A DNA stretch of 64,000 nt from Shewanella seohaensis (GCF_025449215.1 NZ_CP104900.1:3348001-3412000); one strand, 5' to 3'. Positions 42,115 to 51,167 are shown, counted from the stretch's first letter. The notes: a model not told the origin generated them from the sequence alone. Numbers and translations are program-made.

Positions 42115-42779
42115 ATGGAACTCACGTTACACGAAGCCAGAGTTATCGGTTGTCTACTTGAAAAAGAAGTCACCACCCCAGAGCAATACCCTCTTTCACT
42201 CAATGCCCTGACCCTCGCCTGTAATCAAAAAACCAGCCGCGATCCCGTATTGGACTTAAGCGAAGCGCAGGTTCAAGACGCCCTCGATTCATTGAATAAA
42301 AAGCGACTAATCAGCGAGCAATCCGGCTTTGGTAGCCGAGTCGTCAAATACAAGCACAGATTCTGCAACACCGAATTTAGCGAGTTACAACTTTCCAGCG
42401 CGGCGGTAGCTATTGTCTGCTTGCTGCTGCTTCGCGGCCCACAAACGCCGGGGAGTTGCGTACCCGCAGCAACAGGCTACATGACTTTAAAGATGTGCTC
42501 GAAGTGGAAGCCTGCATTAAGCAATTGATGGAGCGAGATAAACCCGTGCTAGCCCAACTGCCACGGGAACCGGGTAAGCGTGAATGCCGTTACACTGAGC
42601 TATTCTCCCAAGGTGCTGAGCAGGTCAGCGCCGCGTCATTTACCAGTGCCACAAATGCAGATGCCCAGCCGCTAAACGAGCTGGATAGACAACAACTGGA
42701 AGCGAGAGTCACGCAGCTTGAAGAGCAAGTAGCTGAACTTAAAGATAAGTTAGACTCGCTTATCGCTTCTTTATCCTAA
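42115..42779 (+). CDS. yceH: YceH-family protein (DUF480, UPF0502), frameshifted in this sequence
   Basis: A YceH-family protein with two winged-helix domains: [30 protein letters not shown] at the start, and the second around [21 protein letters not shown]-terminal coiled coil ([20 protein letters not shown]) ends the protein. The frame breaks at 42450-42453: four G are present where five are needed to read GPQTPGELRTR. Corrected length is 221 residues. The function is not established; it may be a DNA-binding regulator. Confidence 0.88.
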
Positions 42780-42866
42780 CCGCACCGCGGACAACTTTCG
42801 CGAATGGTCGCTCTTAATGATGACTAACGTGAAAGTTTGTCCGCTCACTCACTGACGAGACAGCGA

Positions 42867-43697
42867 ATGACACCAAACGCTCCCAGTACATTCAACAACA
42901 TGCTTTTGATCGCTGGCTTTGAATGTCGCAAATTTCTATTTAACCTTCGCGGGATTATCGCCCTGATCGCCTTTGCATTAGTGTGGGGCATGCTGTTGCT
43001 CTACCCCATCCAAGGCGCTTCGACCCTATTAATGCAGCCCAATATCAAAGATCTGATCGACGGTCTCTTAGGCAGCCAAGCACTCAATGTGCTATTTGAC
43101 TGGCCCGTGGCGGAAATGGCTATCTTCTGGTGCTTTGCGCTGTATCTGTTTCCCATGTTCAGTATTTTGATTGCCGCCGATCAGTTCTCCTCAGACAAAA
43201 CCCGCGGCACATTGCGCTTCTATACCCTAAGAACCAGCAAAGACAGTCTACTCTTCGGCCGCTTTTTGGGGCAAATCTTGATCCAAGGTCTACTGATCTT
43301 ATTGACTATCCTCGCCACCATAGCGCTGGCACTCACTCGCGATATCGGCTTGTTATTACCCGCATTAACGTCGGGTGCCTTGGTCGGCATCAACTTGGTT
43401 ATCGTGATTTTACCCTTTACCGCGGTCATGACTTTATTGTCCCTCTATGCCAACACGGCAAGACAGGCCATGGTGCTCGCCACCATCTTGTGGACTGTCG
43501 TCTCGATTGCACTATTGATTTTGGGTAATCAATCCAGCTTATTTGAAGGCTTACAATGGATATTGCCGGGCGCTCAACTGTCGAACATGGTTAACACCAA
43601 TGGACTCAATAGTTTTGCCTACGCACCAATCCCCCTATTACAAACCGCATTCGCCCTCTTCCTTGGCCGCGTTTATATCCAAAGGAGTCAACTATGA
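42867..43697 (+). CDS. ABC-2-type transporter permease
   Basis: A membrane protein of about 276 residues with six hydrophobic segments (IIALIAFALVWGMLLLY, MAIFWCFALYLFPMFSILIAA, GQILIQGLLILLTILATIALAL, LVIVILPFTAVMTLLSLYA, and two more at the end). The motif DQFSSDKTRGTLRFYTLRTSKDSLLFGRFLGQ between segments 2 and 3 is typical of ABC-2/CcmB-like export permeases. It overlaps the ATPase gene by four bases, so the two form an exporter. The start is uncertain: ATG 42867 is chosen, a TTG at 42837 is possible. The substrate is unknown. Confidence 0.85.
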   Translation: MTPNAPSTFNNMLLIAGFECRKFLFNLRGIIALIAFALVWGMLLLYPIQGASTLLMQPNIKDLIDGLLGSQALNVLFDWPVAEMAIFWCFALYLFPMFSILIAADQFSSDKTRGTLRFYTLRTSKDSLLFGRFLGQILIQGLLILLTILATIALALTRDIGLLLPALTSGALVGINLVIVILPFTAVMTLLSLYANTARQAMVLATILWTVVSIALLILGNQSSLFEGLQWILPGAQLSNMVNTNGLNSFAYAPIPLLQTAFALFLGRVYIQRSQL

Positions 43698-44602
43698 TCC
43701 TCATTCAATGCCAAGGTCTGTCCAAACACTATGGCAGTAAAAAAGCGCTCAATAACGTTAACTTAACCCTCGAATCGGGAGCACCCATCGCCTTGGTCGG
43801 CCCTAACGGTGCAGGTAAAACCACGCTATTTAGCCTACTTTGTGGTTACCTCACCCCAAGCGCGGGCACGGTGCGTATTCTGGGAGAAGCGCCAAATAGT
43901 CCAGCATTATTAGGGCAAATTGCCGCCCTGCCACAGGATGCAACGCTCGATCCTAATTTAACTATTATCAGCCAGTTAAGCTTCTTTGCGCGTCTTCAAG
44001 GAATGGATAGCAAGCAGGCAAATCAAGAAGCCCTGCGAGTGCTGAATTTAGTGGACTTAGCCGAGGTGGCGCAGCAAAAGCCACCGAGCCTAAGCCATGG
44101 GATGAGTAAACGAGTGGCGATTGCCCAAGCCTTAATCGGCTCGCCTAAACTGGTATTACTCGATGAGCCAACCGCAGGACTCGATCCTGCCAATGCAAAG
44201 AAAATCCGTGAACTCGTCAGAACGCTCTCGCCCACAACCACTTTTGTGATCAGCTCACACAACTTGGACGAACTCGAGAAGCTATGTGACCAAGTGCTGT
44301 ATCTAGATAAAGGTGAGCTGGGCCAATCGATTTCAATGCGCTCATCCAATAGCGGCAGTGATTACCTCACCCTCACCATGGAAAGCTGCGACAGTGAAGC
44401 GCTGATCCAAGCCGTCAGTCAAATAGCCGGTGTAGTGAATATCACCTCAAAACAAGCCCATGTATTTGTTATCCAATTGGATGACACGGCAAATCGCCAT
44501 TATGAGTTTGAAACCGCCCTACTCGCCCTATTTAAGCAGCAGCATTGGCAATATAAGATGCTGCTGAAAGGGCGCACATTGGAAGAAACGTTATTTTCTT
44601 AA
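43694..44602 (+). CDS. ABC transporter ATP-binding protein
   Basis: A 302-residue ATPase partner of the permease immediately upstream. Walker A is GPNGAGKTT, the Q-loop is LPQDA, the signature is LSHGMSKRVAIAQAL (a variant of LSGGQ), Walker B is LVLLDEPTAGLD and the switch His is in SSHNLDEL. About 90 extra residues follow the ATPase core. The pair resembles drug or lipid exporters of the ABC-2 class, but the substrate cannot be told. Confidence 0.92.
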   Translation: MILIQCQGLSKHYGSKKALNNVNLTLESGAPIALVGPNGAGKTTLFSLLCGYLTPSAGTVRILGEAPNSPALLGQIAALPQDATLDPNLTIISQLSFFARLQGMDSKQANQEALRVLNLVDLAEVAQQKPPSLSHGMSKRVAIAQALIGSPKLVLLDEPTAGLDPANAKKIRELVRTLSPTTTFVISSHNLDELEKLCDQVLYLDKGELGQSISMRSSNSGSDYLTLTMESCDSEALIQAVSQIAGVVNITSKQAHVFVIQLDDTANRHYEFETALLALFKQQHWQYKMLLKGRTLEETLFS

Positions 44603-44903
44603 GTGCTGCGATAAGTCCAGCCATTATTCCTACACTTAGCTCCACCTCTAACAGCGCCCGCAAGGGCGCTTAGCTAAAAACATTTTATATTTAACCTCCA
44701 GAATTTGCGTATGCCTTATATTTCCATTTCATTAAAAATAAACCCAAAGCCTCAATAAAGTTTGTACTTAAATCATTTAGCAAAATTTATAAGTTATGCT
44801 AGGTTATTTTGAGCAATCTGTATTTTTCGCTTTTAAACTGACACAAGATCTATGTTCAGCTGCTATCGATATAATTGGAATATTTCAATCATTAAGGAAA
44901 CTA
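44603..44903. other. AT-rich intergenic region at the border of the islet
   Basis: A hairpin AGCGCCC-GCAA-GGGCGCT (44653-44670) follows the ABC genes and may end their transcript, although it lacks a T run. From about 44690 the DNA becomes clearly AT-rich, as in the two genes that follow. Confidence 0.5.
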
Positions 44904-45146
44904 ATGGCTACTAGAGAAAGCATGAAACAATGGATTGTAGAATATCTTAATTCCTCAGGAGGACGAGGCTCACCTCGTGATGTATCGAAGTATGTCTGGG
45001 AGAAATACGAATCTGAGCTAAAATCCTCTGGAGATCTGCTGTACACTTGGCAATATGATATCCGTTGGGCCGCTCAAAAGTTAAGGAATGAGGGTGTTCT
45101 GAAATCAGTTAATGGACGACGTGATTTACCTTGGGAGCTAAGCTAA
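44904..45146 (+). CDS. small winged-helix-like protein (Mrr N-terminal-like)
   Basis: An 80-residue protein from ATG 44904, which follows AAGGAAACTA; the frame is open 36 codons further, in AT-rich DNA without a ribosome site. SSGGRGSPRDVSKYVWEKYES followed by YDIRWAAQKLRNEGVLK and the ending GRRDLPWELS resembles the winged helix at the N terminus of Mrr-type restriction proteins and many defence proteins, where an R/K-W-A helix is followed by a strand pair. It probably binds DNA or RNA. Composition is more AT-rich than the neighbours. It is 74 bases before a PIN-like nuclease gene and may be co-transcribed. Confidence 0.7.
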   Translation: MATRESMKQWIVEYLNSSGGRGSPRDVSKYVWEKYESELKSSGDLLYTWQYDIRWAAQKLRNEGVLKSVNGRRDLPWELS

Positions 45147-45220
45147 ATATAAAACCTTGTTAACTCAAGTCGGCGTCATCACAGCAAGTGAAAAGATTAC
45201 CGCATAAGGAGCAATACACA

Positions 45221-45765
45221 GTGAAGTGGGCATTTATTGACTATGAAAACGTCGGTAATTTAGAAAAAATCGACCTTTCTATATACCAAAAAATAATCAT
45301 ATTCCTTGGAGCAAAGCAACCCAAGATAGATTTTGGTGAAAAAAAGTATGACAAGCCACTTGAAATCATCGTTATTCAACTGAAAGCAACCCAGTCAAAT
45401 AATCTAGACTTTCATCTATCATATTATCTCGGATGTTATGAGAGCACTGCGAGTGAAAACGTAACCTTCGACATCATTTCAAACGATAATGGTTTTGCTC
45501 CACTTATCGCACATATAAAAGCAAATGGACGTATCTGTAAGCATATTAAGCTTGCAACAGTAGAAAATATCAGCGCAAAATTACTGCATAGTTTAACTTC
45601 GAAGCCAAAAGAGAAACGCCCGAAAAAGTTGACTCCTTACGTAACCATATCGCTTCTCATATGGGGATTAACGGTAATCAAATCGCAATCCAAGGCTACT
45701 TAAATCAATTGATTAATGACAAAGTGATTTCAGTGTCTGGAGATAAGGTAAGTTATCATCGCTAA
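45221..45765 (+). CDS. PIN-like domain protein with C-terminal winged helix, frameshifted in this sequence
   Basis: The N-terminal part (KWAFIDYENVGNLEKIDLSIYQKIIIFLGAKQ shortened to its key residues D7, E9, N10) and NNLDFHLSYYLG plus IISNDNGFAPLI show the acidic residues of a PIN/NYN-like ribonuclease fold. The start GTG 45221 follows AAGGAG at eight bases; the frame is open 11 codons further. The frame ends at 45703 in noise, but one extra A in the run 45623-45627 (five instead of six) lets it read on as VDSLRNHIASHMGINGNQIA and QGYLNQLINDKVISVSGDKVSYHR to a stop at 45765. That tail looks like a small helix-turn-helix. Corrected length is 181 residues. The substrate is unknown; it could be a toxin, a defence nuclease or an RNA-processing factor. 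Confidence 0.75.
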
Positions 45766-45872
45766 ACAATAAAGCAGCAGTTAAGCCGCTTTGGTAAACC
45801 TAGGCTTTCAATCTGATCCCGAGCTTGTTATAACTCCCCTTTCCTGCTCTTTCGCTGAATTCAGAGGTTTCA

Positions 45873-46148
45873 ATGAACAAAGCACAACTTATCCAACGTA
45901 TCGCCACTTCGCTTGAACAGTCCCAGGCCAGCACTAAACCTGTTGTCGAACAGATCCTACAACAGATCCATATCGCCTTAAGCGAAGGTGAGAAAATCTT
46001 CCTGCCACAATTTGGCACCTTCGAATTACGTTATCATTTACCTAAATCGGGTCGAAACCCACAAACTGGCGAGACGATTGAAATTGCAGGCTTTAACCAG
46101 CCAAGCTTTAAGGCGGCGACAGCGCTAAAACATGCGATTAATGAATAG
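45873..46148 (+). CDS. HU/IHF-family DNA-binding protein
   Basis: A 91-residue histone-like protein. MNKAQLIQRIATSLEQSQ and the dimer helices are followed by the beta arm LPQFGTFELRYHLPKSGRNPQTGETIEIAGFNQPSFKA. The RNPQTGE arm tip is the HU/IHF signature for DNA bending. It differs enough from HupA/HupB to be a paralogue. ATG 45873 is preceded by AGAGGTTTCA. It stands alone next to the AT-rich islet and before a terminator. Confidence 0.9.
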   Translation: MNKAQLIQRIATSLEQSQASTKPVVEQILQQIHIALSEGEKIFLPQFGTFELRYHLPKSGRNPQTGETIEIAGFNQPSFKAATALKHAINE

Positions 46149-46168
46149 TATTGCGGATGTGTAAAATT

Positions 46169-46195
46169 GCCTCGTGAAAACCACGGGGCTTTTTT
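46169..46195 (+). terminator. terminator of the HU-like gene
   Basis: GCCTCGTG pairs with CACGGGGC (one G-U pair) and is followed by six T. Confidence 0.8.
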
Positions 46196-46431
46196 ATGGG
46201 ACAAGGTTAATGACATCACTTTAGCAATAAGCCCTAGCGCTCAAACGCAGCCTACAACAGCTCAGTTTGATGCTATCAAGCTCAGTGTGGAGAAATAAAG
46301 TGGAGAAATAAGTAGGTTATAAGACAGGACTAGCGCCAGTAACAACAGTGGCAAGTGCAAAGCCGTGGATCTAGCGAAGAAGATAGAAGTGGCACTTTAA
46401 ACCAAAACCCTAAAATAAGAGCCGTAGATGC

Positions 46432-46459
46432 AAAAAAGCCCCGACTAATGTCGAGGCTT
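46432..46459 (-). terminator. terminator of the Gly-Cys-Leu-Leu tRNA operon
   Basis: On the minus strand AAGCCTCGAC pairs with GTCGGGGCTT around ATTA, followed by TTTTG. Confidence 0.85.
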
Positions 46460-46481
46460 ATTTACTATTCACTAAGAATAA

Positions 46482-46568
46482 TGGTACCCGAGGCCAGACT
46501 TGAACTGGCACGCTGTTACCAGCGAGGGATTTTAAATCCCTTGTGTCTACCGATTCCACCACTCGGGC
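46482..46568 (-). tRNA. tRNA-Leu (UAA)
   Basis: An 87-base class II tRNA with CCA encoded. The anticodon loop is in GGGATTTAAAATCCC, giving UAA. The acceptor arms GCCCGAG and CTCGGGT pair. It is identical to the copy at 46699-46785. Confidence 0.95.
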
Positions 46569-46698
46569 AAACTCTGAATATCGCAAGCACTGCTATTGAT
46601 ATTGTTAACTCTTTGCTTCGCTCTTCTACTTATATTTCAATATATAGATAACGAAGTTTAACACTTCAGCTCGCTTTGAGCTGCCACCATTATAATAA

Positions 46699-46785
46699 TG
46701 GTACCCGAGGCCAGACTTGAACTGGCACGCTGTTACCAGCGAGGGATTTTAAATCCCTTGTGTCTACCGATTCCACCACTCGGGC
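46699..46785 (-). tRNA. tRNA-Leu (UAA), second copy
   Basis: Same 87 bases as the copy at 46482-46568, so a recent or gene-converted duplication. Confidence 0.95.
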
Positions 46786-46834
46786 AAACTCTTTATATTA
46801 ACGACGGGAATCGTGTCATTAATATCTTATATTA

Positions 46835-46908
46835 TGGAGGCGCGACCCGGAGTCGAACCGAGATCGACGGATTTGCAATCCGCAGCATAGCCATTCTGCC
46901 ATCGCGCC
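46835..46908 (-). tRNA. tRNA-Cys (GCA)
   Basis: 74 bases with CCA encoded. The acceptor is GGCGCGA with TCGCGCC, the anticodon stem-loop GCGGATTGCAAATCCGT gives GCA, and the T loop is GGTTCGACTCC. Confidence 0.95.
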
Positions 46909-46929
46909 ATCTTCCCAATCCTTTTAGAT

Positions 46930-47005
46930 TGGAGCGACATATCGGGTTCGAACCGATGACCTATACCTTGGCAAGGTATCGCTCTACCAACTGAGCTAAT
47001 GTCGC
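46930..47005 (-). tRNA. tRNA-Gly (GCC)
   Basis: 76 bases with CCA encoded. The acceptor is GCGACAT with ATGTCGC, the anticodon stem-loop ATACCTTGCCAAGGTAT gives GCC, and the T loop is GGTTCGAACCC. It is the first gene of the operon. Confidence 0.95.
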
Positions 47006-47058
47006 ATCATGTAGAGTTAAGATTTTGTTTTCACTTCGTCTCTCGTCTACGGGGAGGC

Positions 47059-47086
47059 ATTCTACCTATTTACCATGCAGTGTCAA
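47059..47086 (-). promoter_or_regulatory. promoter of the Gly-Cys-Leu-Leu tRNA operon
   Basis: On the minus strand TTGACA (-35) and TAGAAT (-10) are 16 bases apart, followed by GCCTCCCCG, a GC-rich discriminator as expected for a stringently controlled tRNA promoter. Confidence 0.8.
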
Positions 47087-47148
47087 CCGCTGTTTTATTG
47101 ATAACTTACTGCTTGCACACTAAATAATCTCTTTGATCTTTTATTGCG

Positions 47149-47697
47149 CTATTCGGCTGTTAAATCTTTCCAGGCGGCTAAAATGTAGCTCATCATTGAC
47201 CAGAAGGTTAACACGGCAGCGATATATAACAGCACAAATGCCGCGGTGATCATTAATGGGTTGTATTGCCAGATCAAGCCAATAATCGCCACCATCTGCG
47301 CTGCCGTTTTATATTTGCCGATCCAAGAAACCGCAACCGTCCCGCGCTTACCTAATTCAGCCATCCATTCACGCAGGGCTGAAATCACAATTTCGCGACC
47401 AATCATAAACAGCGCCGGCAGCGTTAACCAAATATCGGCATATTGCTCCACCAATAACACCAGCGCGGTGATCACCATCAGTTTATCGGCAACGGGATCG
47501 AGAAAAGCCCCAAAACGCGTGAGTTGCTTGAGTTTACGGGCGGCATAGCCATCCAAGGCATCGGTAATGGCGGCAAGCCAAAACACAAAAGCAGCAACGA
47601 AGGGAGTCCAACTGTAAGGCAGATAAAAGAGCACCACAAAGATGGGCAGTAAAAAAAGCCTAAAAAGGGTTAATGCTATAGGTAAGTTAAACGGCAT
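47149..47697 (-). CDS. pgsA: phosphatidylglycerophosphate synthase
   Basis: PgsA joins CDP-diacylglycerol and glycerol 3-phosphate, the committed step to phosphatidylglycerol and cardiolipin, at the inner membrane. The 182-residue product has the CDP-alcohol phosphotransferase motif [20 protein letters not shown] followed by LDPVADK, and several membrane segments. It lies downstream of uvrC as in E. coli (uvrY-uvrC-pgsA), followed by the tRNA operon that in E. coli also contains Gly, Cys and Leu. Confidence 0.95.
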   Translation of the reverse strand: MPFNLPIALTLFRLFLLPIFVVLFYLPYSWTPFVAAFVFWLAAITDALDGYAARKLKQLTRFGAFLDPVADKLMVITALVLLVEQYADIWLTLPALFMIGREIVISALREWMAELGKRGTVAVSWIGKYKTAAQMVAIIGLIWQYNPLMITAAFVLLYIAAVLTFWSMMSYILAAWKDLTAE

Positions 47698-47744
47698 GAT
47701 CGAACCAGTTAGTCAAAAGCAGCGCCAATCTTGCCTTAAATTTA

Positions 47745-49572
47745 TCACCCTCGCAATGCATCATGAATGGTTTGTGCCATTTCTATGCTAATACCAGGCA
47801 CTTTCGCTAACTCGGCCACACTCGCGCCCTTCACTTCCTGTAAACCACCAAGATGTTGCAATAACGCCTTGCGCCGCTTAGGACCAATGCCCGGAATGGA
47901 TTCGAGCGTCGAGGTGTTACGGGTTTTCTGGCGACGATTGCGATGACCTGTTATCGCAAAGCGGTGGGACTCATCGCGAATATGTTGAATAAGGTGCAGC
48001 GCTGGTGAGTCATCTTCAAGGGAAAAGCTCGTTTCAGTGTCGCCAAAGATTAAGGTTTCAAGCCCGGGTTTACGGCTCTCTCCCTTTGCCACCCCAATCA
48101 GTTGCGGCGCTTTATCTAAATTAACGAATTTCTCATCGACTATTTGCTGCGCGATACGCAGCTGCCCTAGACCGCCGTCGATAAATAAGATGTCAGGAAT
48201 TTTGCCGCTGGCATCGATTTTATCAAATCGGCGACTAATGGCTTGTTTCATCGCGGCATAATCATCGCCGGGCGTAATGCCTTCAATATTATAACGGCGA
48301 TACTCGGCCTTATGTGGCCCCTCGCGGTTAAACACCACGCAGGAGGCTACCGTGCTCTCCCCATGGTATGGCTGATATCGAAACACTCCATCCGCTGGAT
48401 TGGCGCATTGAGTTCGAGGATTTCTTCCAACAAGACAAAACGCTGTTCAACGGTATTTTTATGGGACAGACGCGTCATCACCGCATTAGTGGCATTAGTC
48501 AGCGCGAGGCGCAAAAAATTTGCCCTGTCGGCGCGCACATTGGTTTTGATGCTGAACTTTTTGTTTAACGCCTCAGAGACGGCCGACTCTAGCTCATGCA
48601 GTTCTTCAAAGTGATGACTTATCACCACTTCCTTAGGAATGGTACGTTGAATATCGGCATTTAAATAAAACTGTAGCAGGAAGGAACGTAAGACCTCTTC
48701 GATATCCGTTTGCGCAGGCACCGTTGGATAATAGCTGCGGCTACCAAAAATTTTACCTTCGCGGATAAATAGCAAGTGAAAACAGGCGATACCCGAAGCG
48801 TAGTGTACGCCGATAACATCCATATCCCCGGTATTGCCCGAGACTTCTTGCTGCTCGGCCACGCGGCGCAGCGCCATAATTTGATCGCGAAAGCGCGCGG
48901 CTTGCTCATAGGCTTGCTGCTCGGCGGCTTCTTCCATCTTAGCCACGAGCTCACTGATAACTTGCTTATCTTTTCCCTTAAGGAACAAACTGGCGAGTTT
49001 AACCTGCTCATCATACTCCGCATTACTGACCTTACCGACGCAGGGCGCGCTGCAACGGGATAACTGGTATTGCAGGCAGGGACGAGTGCGTGATTTATAA
49101 TAGAGATCATCACACTGGCGGATAGGAAACAGCTTTTGCATCAAGTGCAAACTTTCGCGCACCGCGCCGCCATTCGGATAAGGCCCAAAGTAATAGCCCT
49201 TCTCCCGCTGCGGCCCGCGATGGTATGCAAGGCGTGGATGCTTGTGTTGGCTCAAGAAAATATAAGGGTATGACTTATCGTCCCGCAGTAACACATTGTA
49301 TTTGGGCATGTACTGCTTGATATAGTCATTTTCAAGCAGCAGCGCATCGGTCTCGCTGTGGGTCAGCGTCACATCGATATGATGGATATGGGACACCAGC
49401 GCCTGGGTTTTCACATTCCCAAGGTTTTTACGGAAATAGGAGGATAAGCGCTTCTTAAGATCTTTGGCTTTACCCACATAGATGACGTCACCTTTGACGT
49501 CATACATGCGATAAACCCCAGCAGAGGATGAAACCGTGCGTAAAAACTCTGGGCGTTAAAACCTGTCGACAT
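47745..49572 (-). CDS. uvrC: excinuclease ABC subunit C, two frameshifts in this sequence
   Basis: UvrC makes both cuts around a DNA lesion during nucleotide excision repair. From ATG 49572 the frame reads [10 protein letters not shown], then breaks at an A run (49542-49546, five where six are needed) before the GIY-YIG nuclease domain ([24 protein letters not shown]). It breaks again at 48359-48362 (four C where five are needed) inside [18 protein letters not shown], the start of the RNase H-like nuclease. The UVR motif and the C-terminal helix-hairpin-helix pair ([18 protein letters not shown]) are present. With both bases restored the protein has 609 residues, as in E. coli (610), which argues for sequencing errors. 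Confidence 0.93.
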
Positions 49573-49681
49573 CGTTATACACCCACTCTTTTACTCACCG
49601 TCTTCAACACAATTTGATAAATCGTCTTCACACTCACAACTAACACTTAATTAATGCTAGAACCATTGACACAAGCGGCCA

Positions 49682-50326
49682 TTAGAAATGGCCTGCATCT
49701 AACATTTTATAGCGGATCGCTAAACGGGTCAGCTCCACATCGCCACTGATCCCAAGCTTGGCAAACAAGCGATAACGGTAACTGTTAACGGTTTTTGGGC
49801 TTAAGTTGAGCAGCTCCGAAATATCATTGACCTTTTCACCGTTGGTGATCATCAACATAATTTGCAGCTCACGCTCGGACAAGGCTTTAAACGGATTCTC
49901 ATCGGCAGGGTTGAATTGGCTCAATGCCATTTGTTGGGCAATTTCTGGGGATAGATAGCGCTGCCCACGGGAAACCTGACGTATCGCTTGCAATACCTCC
50001 GGTGGCGTTGCCCCTTTGGTTAAATAACCAGACGCGCCCGCCTGCATCACTTTACTGGGGAAAGGATCTTCAGTATGCACAGTTAATACAATAATCTTGG
50101 CATGGGGCTGATAACGTAAAATCTTACGTGTGGCTTCGAGCCCGCCCATCCCAGGCATATTCATGTCCATTAAGATGACATCGGCTTCATTTTGTCTCGC
50201 CCACTGTACCGCGGTCTCGCCATCTGGCGCTTCTCCCACGACTTTGATCCCACGTTCATCTTCTAAGATGCGGCGGATCCCAGTTCTTACAAGCTCATGG
50301 TCGTCAACTAAATATATCGATATCAA
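49682..50326 (-). CDS. uvrY: response regulator UvrY (GacA/SirA/VarA)
   Basis: UvrY is the partner of the BarA sensor kinase and turns on the small RNAs CsrB/CsrC, which sequester CsrA. The 214-residue product has a receiver domain with D54 as phosphorylation site (ILMDMNMPGMGG), D8-D9 and K104-region, and a LuxR-type helix-turn-helix (ALSERELQIMLMITNGEKVNDIS, NLSPKTVNSYRYRLF). It begins at a TTG at 50326, with AAGGTGG seven bases upstream. The uvrC gene follows 109 bases later. BarA and the Csr RNAs are not in this window. Confidence 0.95.
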   Translation of the reverse strand: MISIYLVDDHELVRTGIRRILEDERGIKVVGEAPDGETAVQWARQNEADVILMDMNMPGMGGLEATRKILRYQPHAKIIVLTVHTEDPFPSKVMQAGASGYLTKGATPPEVLQAIRQVSRGQRYLSPEIAQQMALSQFNPADENPFKALSERELQIMLMITNGEKVNDISELLNLSPKTVNSYRYRLFAKLGISGDVELTRLAIRYKMLDAGHF

Positions 50327-50701
50327 CTTTTATCCACCTTTAACCAATGTCGACTAACACAGTGTAGCCAAATCAGAATACCGCAACCGGAATATAGGTT
50401 ATCAGGGTAATTTAGCCCAACAATGGCATTTCGCAAAGCATAAAATGAATATTGTTAACTAGATGATATTTAAAGGAACAACGGACTCATTAACCCAGTT
50501 TAAATTCTGCGCTTAGGGCGCTACTGGTTTCGGCATTCACGGCAAATAACCAAGAGTGTGCTCAATGCCGCAAGTTTTAAACACCATAGAATAGAAGCCT
50601 GAGAATCCAAAAGAACGCAAATTGCTTAACGATCTTTAGACTTAATCTGGCAGAGAAGCAGCACTTAGTTGAGGAACCTGGGGTGCAAATGCCAAAAACA
50701 A

Positions 50702-51000
50702 AAAAGCCATCATTGCTGATGGTTTATCTTTGGAGTATTGCGAAGGAGCTGCGCTTAGCATGAGGAACCCTAGGGTTCAACTTACTATATTGCAAAAACA
50801 AAAAGCCATCATTGCTGATGGTTTATCTGTGGAGTATTGCGAAGGAGCTGCGCTTAGCATGAGGAACCCTAGGGTTCAACTTACTAAATTGCAAAGACAT
50901 AAAAGCCATCATCGCTGATGGTTTATTTGTGGAGTATTGCGAAGGAGCTGCGCTTAGCATGAGGAACCCTAGGGTTCAACTTATTAAATTGCAAATACAA
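50702..51000 (-). repeat. three tandem ~100-bp units of tRNA-Ser tail plus terminator
   Basis: Units begin at 50702, 50801 and 50901. Each holds a terminator hairpin (AAAAGCCATCA-TTGC-TGATGG), a degenerate copy of the last bases of the tRNA-Ser gene (TGCGAAGGAGCTGCG against TGGCGGAGGAGCAGG) and the 14-base palindrome GAACCCTAGGGTTC (50765, 50864, 50964). An older, more decayed unit precedes them at about 50650-50701. In the direction of transcription they follow the tRNA-Ser gene at 51037-51127. Confidence 0.8.
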
Positions 51001-51027
51001 AAAAGCCATCATTGCTGATGGCTTTTC
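51001..51027 (-). terminator. terminator of the first tRNA-Ser gene
   Basis: AAAAGCCATCA and TGATGGCTTTT pair around TTGC, ten bases after the CCA end. Confidence 0.85.
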
Positions 51028-51036
51028 CGTAGAATA

Positions 51037-51127
51037 TGGCGGAGGAGCAGGGATTTGAACCCTGGGTGGGCTATAAACCCACGCCGGTTTTCAAGACCGG
51101 TGCATTAAACCACTCTGCCACCCCTCC
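51037..51127 (-). tRNA. tRNA-Ser (UGA)
   Basis: A 91-base class II tRNA with CCA encoded. The acceptor is GGAGGGG with a CCTCC-type pair strand, the anticodon stem-loop CCGGTCTTGAAAACCGG gives UGA, and the variable arm is CGTGGGTTTATAGCCCACC. Confidence 0.95.
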
Positions 51128-51138
51128 GAACGAGCGAG

Positions 51139-51167
51139 ATAATAGCTATCTCCCCTCAGGTTGTAAA
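51139..51167 (-). promoter_or_regulatory. promoter of the first tRNA-Ser gene
   Basis: On the minus strand TTTACA and TATTAT are 17 bases apart, 12 bases before the tRNA. The second tRNA-Ser gene has the same arrangement. Confidence 0.7.

Larger units (their letters stand above)
46149..46480. other. intergenic region between the HU-like gene and the tRNA cluster
   Basis: It holds the terminator of the HU-like gene (46169-46195), a 13-base direct repeat (GTGGAGAAATAA at 46287 and 46300) and the tRNA terminator (46432-46459). No gene is seen. Confidence 0.5.
50327..51036. other. intergenic region with tRNA-Ser-derived repeats
   Basis: No gene is accepted. The first 300 bases hold the uvrY promoter region. 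From about 50650 it consists of repeated tRNA-Ser 3'-end and terminator remnants (separate entry). Confidence 0.6.

Noticed and set aside
46355..46994. Open frames MVPEARLELARCYQRG and similar
   Set aside because: They are the plus-strand translation of the minus-strand tRNA-Leu, tRNA-Cys and tRNA-Gly genes, a common false call.
50702..51000. CRISPR array
   Set aside because: The units are about 100 bases and nearly identical throughout, with no unique spacers and no cas genes. They are tRNA-tail duplications.
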